Origin: Nostoc sp. S4
GTDB lineage: Bacteria > Cyanobacteriota > Cyanobacteriia > Cyanobacteriales > Nostocaceae
Direction of reading: 5' to 3'
NCBI GenBank assembly: GCA_029379225.1
Contig: JAQYWR010000007.1
Span: 1 to 64,000 of the forward strand
DNA: 64,000 nt
A program made the translations under genes and the position numbers. The first letter of the stretch is position 1. Every line of letters begins with the position of its first letter. Shown here piece by piece: positions 49,138 to 58,532 of the stretch. The notes under the pieces were generated by a model. That model was not told where the DNA came from. It saw nothing but the letters and a program-made list of their open reading frames with translations, and searched no databases.

Positions 49138-50190
49138 TTATTCGTTGAAGGTTTTATGGGAATTTGGTCTTGTACAAAAAGGTCGACGAAGCAACTTTTT
49201 ACTGATGTCAGTTCCGTTTAACTCAAATCTTATAAAGTGCAATACTTGCTCTAGGAAACGCCGTTTATCAAAAATACCTTGAATCAATACTTCTATCTCA
49301 GTTGCGCCCTTTGCAGGAAAATCTTCACCATCAATCGTCCGCCACGGTAAAAACTCTTGCCAGTCCGAGGTTAATGTACCAACTCGTGCCTGATTTTGGC
49401 AAGTAATAACTAATAATGTATTGTAGTAAAACAGCTTTGGTATCTGTTGAAAATAAGTTTGGATTCGCTCTTTGCCTGCTTTGAACGTGGCTTGTTCGTA
49501 AGTTGGATCGATTAAAACAATAACTGCCAAGGGTAAACCGTTGACAAAAACAACCACATCAGGACAATGAGCATGGCTCCCCTCAACTACAGTCAATGGA
49601 TGAATAACTAGCCAATCATTGTTTAGTAGATTAGATGCATCAATGAGCCGTACTTTGTCACAAACTATTTCTTTGTTGAAGAGGTACTCAACTTCAACAC
49701 CATCGGTTAGAAGTTTGTGAAAGCGGTAGTTGTTTTCCAGCAAGTCAGAACTCTGTGTAGAAAAAACTTGAGAGATAGCTTTGGCGATCGCTTCAGGCGG
49801 TTTTGTAGGATTAATTTTTTGTAAAGCGCTATTAAGGTGATCGTGCAAAATCACCTCTTTATAGCTGCTGCGCCCGATCCGATACTTACCCAAAGCAATG
49901 TCTGGCTCTAATAAAACTGTGTAGCCAAGAACCTCGAACCAGGTAAGCAAAGATGGGGCAATGACAACTCTTGGAGACGCTTCTCTACCAAAGGCTGACG
50001 CTGGTTCGCGTAGCGTGTCGCAGACAGGACTCGCTACCGCTTCTCTACCAGACGTGCAAGGGACGCTAATGCCAATGCGTAAGTTGTTTAAAGGCATCGC
50101 AGATTTTTTTATCAAATCAAAACGGCGGCGAAGTTTTCTTCTAACATGACTTCCCTTCACAATTATTTGCCTTAGCTGTACTGGATTCAT
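49138..50190 (-). pseudogene. Truncated HsdR N-terminal domain with internal repeat
   Basis: The 350-codon frame matches the N-terminal nuclease region of type I restriction subunit HsdR. Recognisable parts are 'LLTWFEVLGYTVLLEPDIA', 'ALQKINPTKPPEAIAKAI', 'LLENNYRFHKLLTDGVEVEY', 'PDVVVFVNGLPLAVI' and 'WRTIDGE'. A full HsdR is about 1000 aa with a helicase motor, which is missing here. The catalytic E-x-K normally read as AVIELKNP is AVIVLIDP, so both Glu and Lys are lost. Residues about 38-72 are encoded by a palindromic repeat (49994-50078), and the first 35 residues are unrelated to HsdR. It is a decayed gene whose frame is still open. No hsdM or hsdS is nearby. Confidence 0.8.
49972..50080. 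repeat. Palindromic repeat, copy 2, inside the truncated hsdR
   Basis: The stretch 49994-50078 matches 5457-5544 almost base for base ('gctgacgct.gttcgcgtagcgt', 'tcgctaccgcttctctacca', 'caagggacgctaatgccaa'). It is inserted without a stop codon in the minus-strand frame, so the hsdR remnant reads through it. Confidence 0.75.
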
Positions 50191-50364
50191 CAGAATGAAA
50201 GACTTAATTTTGAGTCAATGCAGAAGCTTGCGCCTAACTTGCTGACATTGGTTGGTATATTCACAGATAACGTATACGGCTTGATAGTAATTATCAAAGC
50301 TAAAATTGTTCTAGAGGATTGTATTTATTGCTACATATTACCAATATTTTTGGTAAAAATATTT

Positions 50365-50607
50365 TTATTTCTGACTAATTGAGGACTCAGTGAAGGGAGC
50401 GTTAATTTTAAGCTTTGGGTGTTTACTGAGCAACAAAACTATTGCAATCAGTAGTTTGACCAGTAAAGGTGCAAAAATCAGACTTAAACCCAAGAAAAAT
50501 AAGATAATCAATATGCTGATCAGCTGGTCTATTTGATCGAGAATATTCGCGCTGATGCGAAAAAAAACTAAAGCGATCGCCAAAGCAATTAATGACAATA
50601 CAAACAT
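50365..50607 (-). CDS. Small two-helix membrane protein
   Basis: An 80-aa protein made almost entirely of two hydrophobic helices (about residues 1-20 and 28-60) with a polar C-terminal tail (KHPKLKINAPFTESSISQK). The family is not recognised. It follows nifN by 109 bp on the same strand. It may be co-transcribed with the nif trio, but the gap and lack of a Shine-Dalgarno sequence make this uncertain. Confidence 0.5.
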   Translation of the reverse strand: MFVLSLIALAIALVFFRISANILDQIDQLISILIILFFLGLSLIFAPLLVKLLIAIVLLLSKHPKLKINAPFTESSISQK

Positions 50608-50716
50608 AACAGCTATTATTTGTAATTACTGGTGGCTGAGCTTGGTCTAGAGACAGCAAGTGTCTTTCAAGGCACTATTACTGAAAACTGGGATGAACAC
50701 TTAGAGTTAGCTTTAT

Positions 50717-52027
50717 TTAATGCTTAACTATTGCCTCCTGTTCTAAAAACAGGTTGCCAATATCAAACAAAACCTGCATAGTACCTCGGTAGCCAACTTT
50801 GGTAGACTGATTGCAATCTAAACGGTCAAAAATGGGAATTCCCTGACGGTAGAGAGGAATTTTTAAGCGTTGGGCGATCGCAACTGCGTGAGAATTGCTA
50901 ATGAGCAAATCAGAACCAACCGCCAGCTGTTCAAAATCTTCTAAATCACCAATGGTAACACTAGGAATTGGCAGTTTTTCCAGTACAGGAGAGCGTGTTG
51001 TCGTGACTGCGGCGTGAATCTGAACTCCTAGCGATTGCAGGAAATAAACCGTTGACCACAGTAAATCTGGTTCTAGCGCTAAAGCAACTCGCTTGCAACC
51101 AAAGTAAAAGTGATTCTCCAACATCACATGTTGCAACTGACGCCGCTGATAGCGGTATTTCTCTGGTACGCTAACACCACTGATATCTGCCAATGCTTGG
51201 AGAAATTTATCTACTGCTGTTAGTCCCGTTAATTCCCCAAACACCTCGTAAGGTATATTAAATCTCTTTTCTAAAATTTGCGCCCCAGCCCGCATACTTT
51301 CGCCTAAGGCCAAAGTGAACGCAGAACTATCGATTGAACGCAACTGTGACAAAGTAGTGCCATTGGCTGCGATCGCACCAGAGGAATCTTGTATCTGACT
51401 ATCTAGAACACCGGAAAGGTCAGGAACAACAATCGGTATCAGTCCAAAGGAGGTGACAATCTGTTTAATTTCTTGTATATCTCCAGGAGTAAAAGCAGAA
51501 CTCGCCAAAATTGTGATTTGTGTGGGACAAGCCTTTTGCTTTGAGGATTCTTGGGGAATTTCCTTAACTATACTTTCGACTGCGGCAGCGAAACCATCCT
51601 GTAATGTACCTTTAAAATCTGGTGTAGAGACAAGAGCGATCGGTAGATAATCTAGTTCTGGGTGACGATGGCGAATCTCTTTGATAAAACGTTCCATGTC
51701 ATCGCCTCTGGTTTCCACAAGTCCACTGGTACAAAGACCGATAATTTCCGGTTTTGATTTCTGTACCAAAGTCAGAATTGCTTGTTCAACTCTCTCCTCA
51801 CCACCCAAAATCGTTGCAACTTCCGTCATCGCTGTAGTAGAAAGCGGAATCGTCTGATGAAAATGCTGTACTAATACCCTCTTAGCCAAAGCTGTACAAC
51901 CTTGAGAACCGTGTAATAAAGGCATCATTCCCTTCAAGCCCAAAAAGGCTAAGGTTGCACCCACAGCTTGGCTTTGTTTGAGAGGATTAACTGCAACCGA
52001 TGTACTTGTAACGCTAACAATTGCCAT
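50717..52027 (-). CDS. nifN: NifN-type nitrogenase cofactor scaffold, beta-like subunit
   Basis: A 436-aa protein matching cyanobacterial NifN throughout: 'QAVGATLAFLGLKGMMPLLHGSQGCTALAK' region, in which Cys44 is the interface [4Fe-4S] ligand, then 'TTAMTEVATILGGEERVEQAI', 'IGLCTSGLVETRGDD' and a C-terminal 'IPLYRQGIPIFDRLD'. NifN pairs with NifE in the NifEN complex, on which the nitrogenase cofactor precursor matures. Its ATG overlaps the nifE stop (TAATG), and GGAGG inside the nifE end lies 8 nt upstream, so the two are translationally coupled. It could belong to an alternative or repurposed complex (see findings). Confidence 0.93.
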   Translation of the reverse strand: MAIVSVTSTSVAVNPLKQSQAVGATLAFLGLKGMMPLLHGSQGCTALAKRVLVQHFHQTIPLSTTAMTEVATILGGEERVEQAILTLVQKSKPEIIGLCTSGLVETRGDDMERFIKEIRHRHPELDYLPIALVSTPDFKGTLQDGFAAAVESIVKEIPQESSKQKACPTQITILASSAFTPGDIQEIKQIVTSFGLIPIVVPDLSGVLDSQIQDSSGAIAANGTTLSQLRSIDSSAFTLALGESMRAGAQILEKRFNIPYEVFGELTGLTAVDKFLQALADISGVSVPEKYRYQRRQLQHVMLENHFYFGCKRVALALEPDLLWSTVYFLQSLGVQIHAAVTTTRSPVLEKLPIPSVTIGDLEDFEQLAVGSDLLISNSHAVAIAQRLKIPLYRQGIPIFDRLDCNQSTKVGYRGTMQVLFDIGNLFLEQEAIVKH

Positions 52028-53445
52028 TAGATTTCCTCCAATGAACTAGGGGATGTTCCCGTGATTTCTTGGGCTGTTTTTCCTAGATCCCACAGAACTG
52101 GTCGGCATACTTGTTCCCACACAGGACTATAAAAAGTGGCATACAATTCTCGTGCCATTTCTAATATTCCTCTATAGCCTGCATAGGCATGATTGCGTTC
52201 GATATTGATGTCTAGAAAAGGAATTCTGGCTATTAAGGCAGTATCTCGATAACGAGCATCACTAATTAAAATATTAGCTTGATTATTATTAATTAGTTGT
52301 AAGATGGCTTCCGGGCTTTCTGATTCTAAAACTATGCCATCTCGACCCAGCAAACTTTTGATTCTAACTAATTCCTCTTCCGAATTATTCTGAGTACAGA
52401 TAGCAATAATTTCCATACCTAATTTTTGAGCAGCAAAGATAATCAACCAACTTTTGAAATTTTTAATAGAAACGACTATGCGCTTACCTTGCAATCGAAT
52501 ACGATAAGGGGTGAGTTTTTCTTCTAAACCACTAGTTTCTTCTGCAATCAGGTTTTCAGTACGTTCTATTAAATCAGGATCGCCTAATTTCGCTGCAATA
52601 TTTCTTAAACACTGATTGATTTGCTCTACCCCATAAATAGACTCTTCAATATAAGAGATACCATAGAGTTTCTCCATCTTTTTTGCTATGTTGATTAAAG
52701 CTTTCGAGGAGAGTATGACATTGAGCTTGGCACGATGAGCATAGCAAACTTCTTGATACAGGGCATCGCCTGTAATTTTTGCTAAAACTCGGATACCTAA
52801 TTTCTCCAATAATGGTAGAACATTCCAGATTGCACCTGCAATATTATATTCACCAATCAAGTTAATATCTAATGGTGTGGTAATATCTGGCTCGGCAGTT
52901 CCAATAACGTGTTCTAGCAACGCTTCACCAGCAACGCGGTTACCGAGATTTTGGCTACCAATAAACCCAGGACAATGTACAGGAATAGTAGGTATTCCTG
53001 TTTTTTCAGTCACATCTTTGCATATTCCTTCAATGTCATCACCAATTAAAGCAGTGATGCAGGTTGAGTAGACAAATACCGCAGTCGGTTTATAGCGTCT
53101 TTGTAATTCTAAAATACCTTTGTATAGCTTTTTCGCTCCACCAAAGATAATATCACTCTCATCTGTGTCAGTGGTAAAGCGTGTTTTATACAGCATTGAA
53201 CCAGAAGAGAGACTAGTGTAGTTTCCCCAAATACTAGCAGCACAACCACTCGGGCCGTGAACTATATGAGCAGCATCAGTAATTGGTACTAAAGTAATCA
53301 TTGCACTATCAAAAGCACAACTTCCTTGAGCAGTTCCCGGCTGGGGTAATTGTGTAGAAGGCTTTCTTTTCTTCTGCTTTTGCTGCTGGTTTTCGTCGTT
53401 TGATTCACTGAATGAATCATTAATTTTTCTAGGTTGAGGATTCAT
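52027..53445 (-). CDS. nifE: NifE-type scaffold, alpha-like subunit, cofactor-ligand Cys replaced by Ser
   Basis: A 472-aa protein. The three interface cluster cysteines are kept: Cys43 (AQGSCAFDSAM), Cys68 (HGPSGCAAS) and Cys129 (VYSTCITALIGDD), with the same spacing as Cys37/62/124 of Azotobacter NifE. The cysteine expected to hold the NifB-cofactor (Cys250 there, aligned to NifD Cys275) is Ser246, in 'KLNVILSSKALINIAKKMEK'. The pocket motif usually GGVKSW is KNFKSW, and the usual GGR after 'DI/ADIMLS' reads DAR. The N-terminal 30 residues are a Gln/Lys-rich tail. No Shine-Dalgarno sequence is visible; an intrinsic terminator lies about 96 bp upstream. The NifE family is certain, ordinary NifE function is doubtful. 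Confidence 0.9.
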   Translation of the reverse strand: MNPQPRKINDSFSESNDENQQQKQKKRKPSTQLPQPGTAQGSCAFDSAMITLVPITDAAHIVHGPSGCAASIWGNYTSLSSGSMLYKTRFTTDTDESDIIFGGAKKLYKGILELQRRYKPTAVFVYSTCITALIGDDIEGICKDVTEKTGIPTIPVHCPGFIGSQNLGNRVAGEALLEHVIGTAEPDITTPLDINLIGEYNIAGAIWNVLPLLEKLGIRVLAKITGDALYQEVCYAHRAKLNVILSSKALINIAKKMEKLYGISYIEESIYGVEQINQCLRNIAAKLGDPDLIERTENLIAEETSGLEEKLTPYRIRLQGKRIVVSIKNFKSWLIIFAAQKLGMEIIAICTQNNSEEELVRIKSLLGRDGIVLESESPEAILQLINNNQANILISDARYRDTALIARIPFLDINIERNHAYAGYRGILEMARELYATFYSPVWEQVCRPVLWDLGKTAQEITGTSPSSLEEI

Positions 53446-53540
53446 TTTTTTAGTGAAAATAGATAGAATTTATGAAGCGTAGTGGAATTCCCAAAATTGA
53501 GAAAGAATTTTAGTTGATTGGTGGTGTACTTCTAGCATCG

Positions 53541-53575
53541 AAAAAAGGGAATGAGAAAGAGAATTCCTCATTCCC
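53541..53575 (-). terminator. Intrinsic terminator upstream of nifE
   Basis: On the minus strand a 9-bp stem, GGGAATGAG with CTCATTCCC and an 11-nt loop, is followed directly by six T residues (plus-strand A6 at 53541-53546). This is the classic Rho-independent form. It lies 283 bp after the nifH stop and 96 bp before the nifE start. Confidence 0.75.
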
Positions 53576-53775
53576 TAATGACCAACCAATTGATACAAGG
53601 AGTAAACAAAAAACCACAAGAGCGGTTTTATCGCGTAGATATTAACAGATTAATTGCTCTGAGGATAACTTGAAGAATTCACAAGTCACAATTGAGATTA
53701 ATTAATCTGTTATTCGTACTGAGAATTTATCTTGATTTATTTATAGAACCTCCATATCGTTTTAATAGTGAGAGA

Positions 53776-53796
53776 AAGTGGGCTAATTACCCACTT
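53776..53796. repeat. Hairpin downstream of nifH
   Basis: The perfect 7-bp arms AAGTGGG and CCCACTT surround a 7-nt loop, 62-82 nt after the nifH stop. It may be a 3'-end stabilising hairpin for nifH mRNA. The following tract (TTTCTCTC) is only weakly terminator-like. Confidence 0.55.
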
Positions 53797-53857
53797 AATT
53801 TCTTCCGTTCCTCAGTGAGTTCTGCTATTTGTTAAGCGAGAACGAAAGTCTTATTTT

Positions 53858-54889
<1,032 letters not shown>

Positions 54890-55040
54890 TTACAGTTGCG
54901 AACGGTTGTTGGAGGCGATGTCTACGGTGGACTTCGCCCACCACGCTGTACAACAAAATCATTTAGTATTGAATACATATGATTGGCGATCGCATTTCTG
55001 GTTGTCATTTGTCTTGATTAATGACAAAACTGCATCAAAT

Positions 55041-55069
55041 GTACGGTTTGAGGTGATGCGTCACCGTAC
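55041..55069. promoter_or_regulatory. Nested palindrome upstream of nifH, possible operator
   Basis: GTACGGT (55041-55047) pairs with ACCGTAC (55063-55069), and inside lies GGTGA-TGCG-TCACC (55052-55065), a 5-bp palindrome. It sits about 215 bp upstream of the nifH start and about 270 bp from the end of the HTH regulator gene. It is a candidate binding site for that regulator, inferred from symmetry and position only. Confidence 0.4.
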
Positions 55070-55106
55070 TTTTGTTACTCCAAAGAGATTTTAATCACAA
55101 ATGATT

Positions 55107-55192
55107 AGGGAACTCGAAGAAATCAATTATTCCGTTTGGAGTTGATGACTGATGACTGTGAACAGTGGGATATTTTTTATTTACAAGTCCCT
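55107..55192. mobile_element. MITE-like element, copy 3
   Basis: An 86-bp element. The left end AGGGAACTCGAAGAAATCAA...TATTCC and the right end (reverse complement AGGGACTTGTAAATAAAAAA...) are imperfect inverted repeats. The interior 'gatgactgatgactgtgaaca' is the inverted counterpart of copy 1 (9132-9239). Confidence 0.65.
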
Positions 55193-55341
55193 TAGGCAGA
55201 CATAATATCAGATGATTTCTGTGGAAATAGAGGCAATTTCCAATTCCAAATCTAAAATTGTACAAGAGCGATCGCAACAGGAATTTAAATTTACGCAGAG
55301 TTTTCCTGAAACCACACAACCAACCATAATTGCAATCTACT

Positions 55342-56475
55342 CTAGACAGTCGCTACAATTTCCCCAATTTTGCTGATGTCGTAGCCGCCGAGAATTTCAA
55401 ATTGTGAGTGAACCATCCGATGTCCCAAAGTACTGAGTAACTGCTGCACTGGCGCTTCTTCCAGATATTCCTTAAGAATCACCAAGTCATATCGTGATTG
55501 ATGTAGAGGGATAAATCCCAGTCCAAAGGCGGTAGCTACAGATGCAGTACTCATACCTGCATCCGCAAGTCCTAACGCTACTGCTTGGGCAATATCTTGG
55601 TGGCTTTGAACAATATGGTCAAAACCTTCGACAGCATCAAACGGTATTTGTTGCTGTTCGAGTTTTTGTTCCAAAACTAAACGAGTACCAGCACCTATTT
55701 CGCGGTTAACAATACTAACTCCCCGTTCCACTAAATCAGTAACTGTTGTGATTCCCATTGGGTTGCCAGACTTGACTAAAAGTCCCTCCTCCCAGACACC
55801 GAGGGTAATCAAAACTGCTTCCCTTCCAGCCAAAACATCTCGAACAAAAGGTGTATTATACTCATCAGTTTCCGGATCGTACAGGTGCATCCCAGCGATG
55901 TGTGCCTCACCTTTGCATAGACTGTGCAATGCAGACATGCTGTTGGCAAAGTTAAATTGAACTCGCAGTTGGGGGTGCCAGCGTTCGGTGGCTCTAGCCC
56001 ATAGCGAAATCACAGGCGCACAACCGACAATCACAACAGTGTTGTGGAGTGTTTCCAGATTATCATCTAAAAGACGGACTCGAACTTTATCTGTACCTAT
56101 TTGAGTCTCACCCTTTCCATCAGCCGGAATCATATCTTGGCGAAAAGCATCCTTGCCAATTAAAGGGTAAGCTACCCATTGTCCTCCCACGCGAGCCAGA
56201 CTGACTCGCGTCTGCCGATCGGCAGGAACGGGTTTGGCAAGCACTGCTTCAATTTCAGGTAAATCCCGCTCTAACCAGAATAGATCCTCTACTTGACAGC
56301 CAAGTGCCTTTGCTAGGCGAAGTGTGATCGCCACTGAGGGAGCGTATTGTCCCGACTCTACACCACTTATAGTTTGACGGGTAACACCAGCTAGGTTTGC
56401 CAAATCTTGTTGACTCATGCCTAAGCGGGTTCTAATTGACTTCAAGTTGTTACGGAGATCGTTATCCTGCTTCAT
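55342..56475 (-). CDS. XRE-HTH regulator with periplasmic-binding-like (molybdate/oxyanion) sensor domain
   Basis: A 377-aa DNA-binding protein. The XRE/Cro helix-turn-helix (about residues 10-65) reads 'TRLGMSQQDLANLAGVTRQT' then 'ISGVESGQYAPSVAITLRLA'. The rest (about 85-377) is a type-II periplasmic-binding-like domain of the COG1910/PF12727 group: 'RVGGQWVAYPLIGKDAF', 'VIVGCAPVISLW', 'GEAHIAGMHLYDPETDEYN', 'INREIGAGTRLVLE', 'DAGMSTASVA'. Such fusions are molybdate- or oxyanion-responsive regulators, and from memory similar repressors control metal choice of nitrogenases in Anabaena. It lies upstream of and co-oriented with nifH-nifE-nifN, and molbindin is encoded further down. It probably controls this set by molybdenum. 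Confidence 0.85.
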   Translation of the reverse strand: MKQDNDLRNNLKSIRTRLGMSQQDLANLAGVTRQTISGVESGQYAPSVAITLRLAKALGCQVEDLFWLERDLPEIEAVLAKPVPADRQTRVSLARVGGQWVAYPLIGKDAFRQDMIPADGKGETQIGTDKVRVRLLDDNLETLHNTVVIVGCAPVISLWARATERWHPQLRVQFNFANSMSALHSLCKGEAHIAGMHLYDPETDEYNTPFVRDVLAGREAVLITLGVWEEGLLVKSGNPMGITTVTDLVERGVSIVNREIGAGTRLVLEQKLEQQQIPFDAVEGFDHIVQSHQDIAQAVALGLADAGMSTASVATAFGLGFIPLHQSRYDLVILKEYLEEAPVQQLLSTLGHRMVHSQFEILGGYDISKIGEIVATV

Positions 56476-57312
56476 TGGCTTGAGCTTCTCTGAGTTTCAA
56501 AAAGCCGTAGCGGATTTAACTAAATCTGCCAAGGCGAAAGCACGGTCTTTGAGTTTATATTATTCCTCTTCGACAACATAACTGTGCTTTCGCTGTTTTG
56601 ATTCCCTATATTCAAAGAATATCACACATTTTGCAAAATTTCTTGCAAGGTGCAATTTTTTTTGCGGAAGACTGTTTTTTGGCTGTTGATATGTGACTAA
56701 AAACTCCCTAACCGTCACTAATAAGGGACTTTCAATAAAAAATATCCGATTATTTTGAGGGCAGGGGAGTAGGGAGCAGGGGGAGGAAAAGTTGTTTTGA
56801 AAGAGTGAAATTGGATAATTTATTTTTAAGGAGTTTCCTGAAGCAATATGCTTGGGTTTAAGAAGATTTATTTTGTTGAGGCTGGGGGCAGAGAAAAATA
56901 CCGATCTCAACCCTATGCCAACAAAAGACTTATTTCGTATTTTGATTTTTACCAACTTTTCTGGGAAACAGTATCACTGAATACAGTTTTAGAAATTGGT
57001 TTAGGATTTGATGCTTGATAGACGAGTTATAGGAAAATGTTAAGTGCCTACTGCCGAGTGCTGAGTATAAACACAGTTGCTTCATTGCTTTGAGCAGTTA
57101 ACATTATCCTAACCTATGTAAGCTATATATGAGCCGTAAGGAATATACGACTAAGCAATTTCGCTTTTTGAGGTAAATTTTGCCTCAAGAAAAACTACGG
57201 TTTTCACTTAAATAAATATGCAGATATCTATTGCACAATAAATTATTTACTAAAACGTGCGATAGATGAGAGGCAATTTATAGTTGTTTGTGCTACAGCG
57301 ATGGAGAGAATA
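56476..57312. other. Intergenic region with MITE copy 4
   Basis: No supported gene lies in these 837 bp. A 131-codon minus-strand frame (56560-56955) runs mostly through the MITE and its G-rich core and has no protein-like features. The region separates the leftward nif set from a rightward pair of small genes. Confidence 0.6.
56724..56839. mobile_element. MITE-like element, copy 4
   Basis: A 116-bp element beginning AGGGACTTTCAATAAAAAAT and ending GGATAATTTATTTTTAAGGA plus GTTTCCT, imperfect inverted repeats of each other. The interior carries 'gggcaggggagtagggagca' and 'aaaagttgttttgaaag', shared with copy 2 at 10441-10542. Confidence 0.65.
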
Positions 57313-57678
57313 ATGATTACCGAAGAAGACTTAGTCCAACAATTTAGCGTAATTATTGAACACACTCACCCACGGGTATGGGCATTGCTACGTCAGTGTT
57401 ATGTAAAGGTGATTAATCCTAAACCTTACTTAATAAGAGCAAATATCAAAACGTGTATCTGTCATACAAGATACATTGGTATTTACTGTCCTGAGAGACT
57501 AATGAATGCGGTAGTAGCAGAGAAAAACCTACTTCGAGAAGTAGCTGAATACGTGGGTCTAGTTGAGGTTGTTTGTTTGAATGCCAACAATTTGATGCGC
57601 GATCCCCTGTCAAATTTGAAAGAAACTTATCCACGCTTGTGGTTAGATTTACTTTGGCTTGTCACTCAAGAAGAATGA
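57313..57678 (+). CDS. Hypothetical protein, 121 aa
   Basis: The family is not recognised. It is a soluble, helical protein with several Cys residues (CICHTRYIGIYC, about residues 46-57) and a Trp/Leu-rich end ('YPRLWLDLLWLVTQEE'). I chose the second ATG (57313), because GGAG sits 6 nt upstream of it, over the ATG at 57301. The next gene in the same direction begins about 195 bp on and is also unknown. Confidence 0.55.
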   Translation: MITEEDLVQQFSVIIEHTHPRVWALLRQCYVKVINPKPYLIRANIKTCICHTRYIGIYCPERLMNAVVAEKNLLREVAEYVGLVEVVCLNANNLMRDPLSNLKETYPRLWLDLLWLVTQEE

Positions 57679-57872
57679 CACTAACTATACTAATCTCCTT
57701 TGATTTTTAAACTTATTTGCTTCCATCAATAAGTAGGGAGTAAGGAATCAACTTTTTTGAGTTGAAGGCGGGTTTTTGACGCAATTAAATAGGAGTTCTA
57801 ATATTAAGACCGAATTTTTTGTACAAATATTGCAAAAAATCGCTGTTGTATTTTGCCGCAGGCTAAAATCCT

Positions 57873-58247
57873 ATGAATAAATCTTGTCTACCTCCAGATG
57901 ATTTGCCTTCAGTCCAAACAATAAGAGTCAGTGAAATACTATTCAGGCAACTTGAAGAAGCAACTAAAAAAAGCTTTTTCTTGACCTGTGACAACATGAC
58001 ACGTGTTCTATTATGTCATTGCCATTGGTATTTCCAAATTAATAGTGGCATTCTGACATTAATTATGATTTGTCATGATATGGAAAGTTATCGCAAGATC
58101 ATGAAAACTGTTCCCCATTTTACTGAGAAATTAAAACAATTTACTAACAGAGCTAAAATTACTGTTAGTTCTCCAATTGACAAAGGTATACCGTGGGTAC
58201 TCAGTATAGATAACATTTTACCTGAAGGAGACTTGCCTAGTATCTGA
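57873..58247 (+). CDS. Hypothetical protein, 124 aa
   Basis: The family is not recognised. It starts 'MNKSCLPPDDLPSVQTIRVS' and ends 'GIPWVLSIDNILPEGDLPSI', with an alpha/beta-looking middle ('ITVSSPIDKG'). It has no signal peptide or membrane helix. It lies downstream of another small unknown gene on the same strand. Balanced composition supports coding, but no ribosome-binding site is clear. Confidence 0.5.
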   Translation: MNKSCLPPDDLPSVQTIRVSEILFRQLEEATKKSFFLTCDNMTRVLLCHCHWYFQINSGILTLIMICHDMESYRKIMKTVPHFTEKLKQFTNRAKITVSSPIDKGIPWVLSIDNILPEGDLPSI

Positions 58248-58269
58248 CAGATTAACCTTTTGGCGATCG

Positions 58270-58476
58270 CTAGCAAAAGTACGAATAATGAAATCTCTTT
58301 ACTTCTTTACTGAAAAGATTAATATCCTGTTCCTCAGAAATATCCTTAGGGACTTTGATTTTCATCGCAGCAAAGGGGTTAGCGTCGATTAATCCCTCTT
58401 CCATTGCCCAATTACAGCAAGCTTTGAGTTGGGTTAACCCTGTTCTATCACTCTGGGAAGAGAAAAATAAATCTAC
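58270..58476 (-). pseudogene. Tyrosine recombinase (phage-type integrase) fragment
   Basis: The minus strand reads 'GLTQLKACCNWAMEEGLIDA' then 'NPFAAMKIKVPKD' in one open frame ending in TAG at 58270-58272. This is the core-binding (SAM-like) region of phage-type integrases: a helix ending in W-A-x-x-x-G-L-I-x-x-N-P-F, then a linker K-(I/V)-P-K. No start codon and no catalytic domain (R..HxxR..Y) are present. It is a remnant of an integrated element, cut upstream at the palindromic repeat. Confidence 0.65.
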
Positions 58477-58493
58477 GTTAGGTTGAACAAAGT

Positions 58494-58532
58494 GAAACCC
58501 AACAAGGCTAAGGTTTTTGGATGTTGGGTTTC
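58494..58532. repeat. GAAACCCAACA / TGTTGGGTTTC palindrome
   Basis: Perfect 11-bp arms (58494-58504 and 58522-58532) with a 17-nt loop, followed by a further 'aaacccaacct' half-copy. It belongs to the same word family as 4679-4706. It abuts the integrase remnant. Confidence 0.65.

Larger units (their letters stand above)
53446..53857 (-). other. Structured nifH-nifE intergenic leader
   Basis: The 412 bp contain no gene but several perfect inverted repeats in series. AAGTGGG/CCCACTT lies at 53776-53796. AACAGATTAATT/AATTAATCTGTT lies at 53644-53655 and 53700-53711 and encloses ACTTG/CAAGT. The terminator hairpin is at 53541-53575. In transcription order these come after nifH and before nifE. 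The arrangement suggests mRNA processing, attenuation or a separate nifE promoter. Confidence 0.6.

Noticed and set aside
49138..50190. Active type I restriction system
   Set aside because: The helicase region, hsdM and hsdS are all missing and the nuclease E-x-K residues are lost.
56560..56955. 131-codon minus-strand frame
   Set aside because: It is encoded mostly by MITE copy 4 and its G-rich core; the composition is not protein-like.
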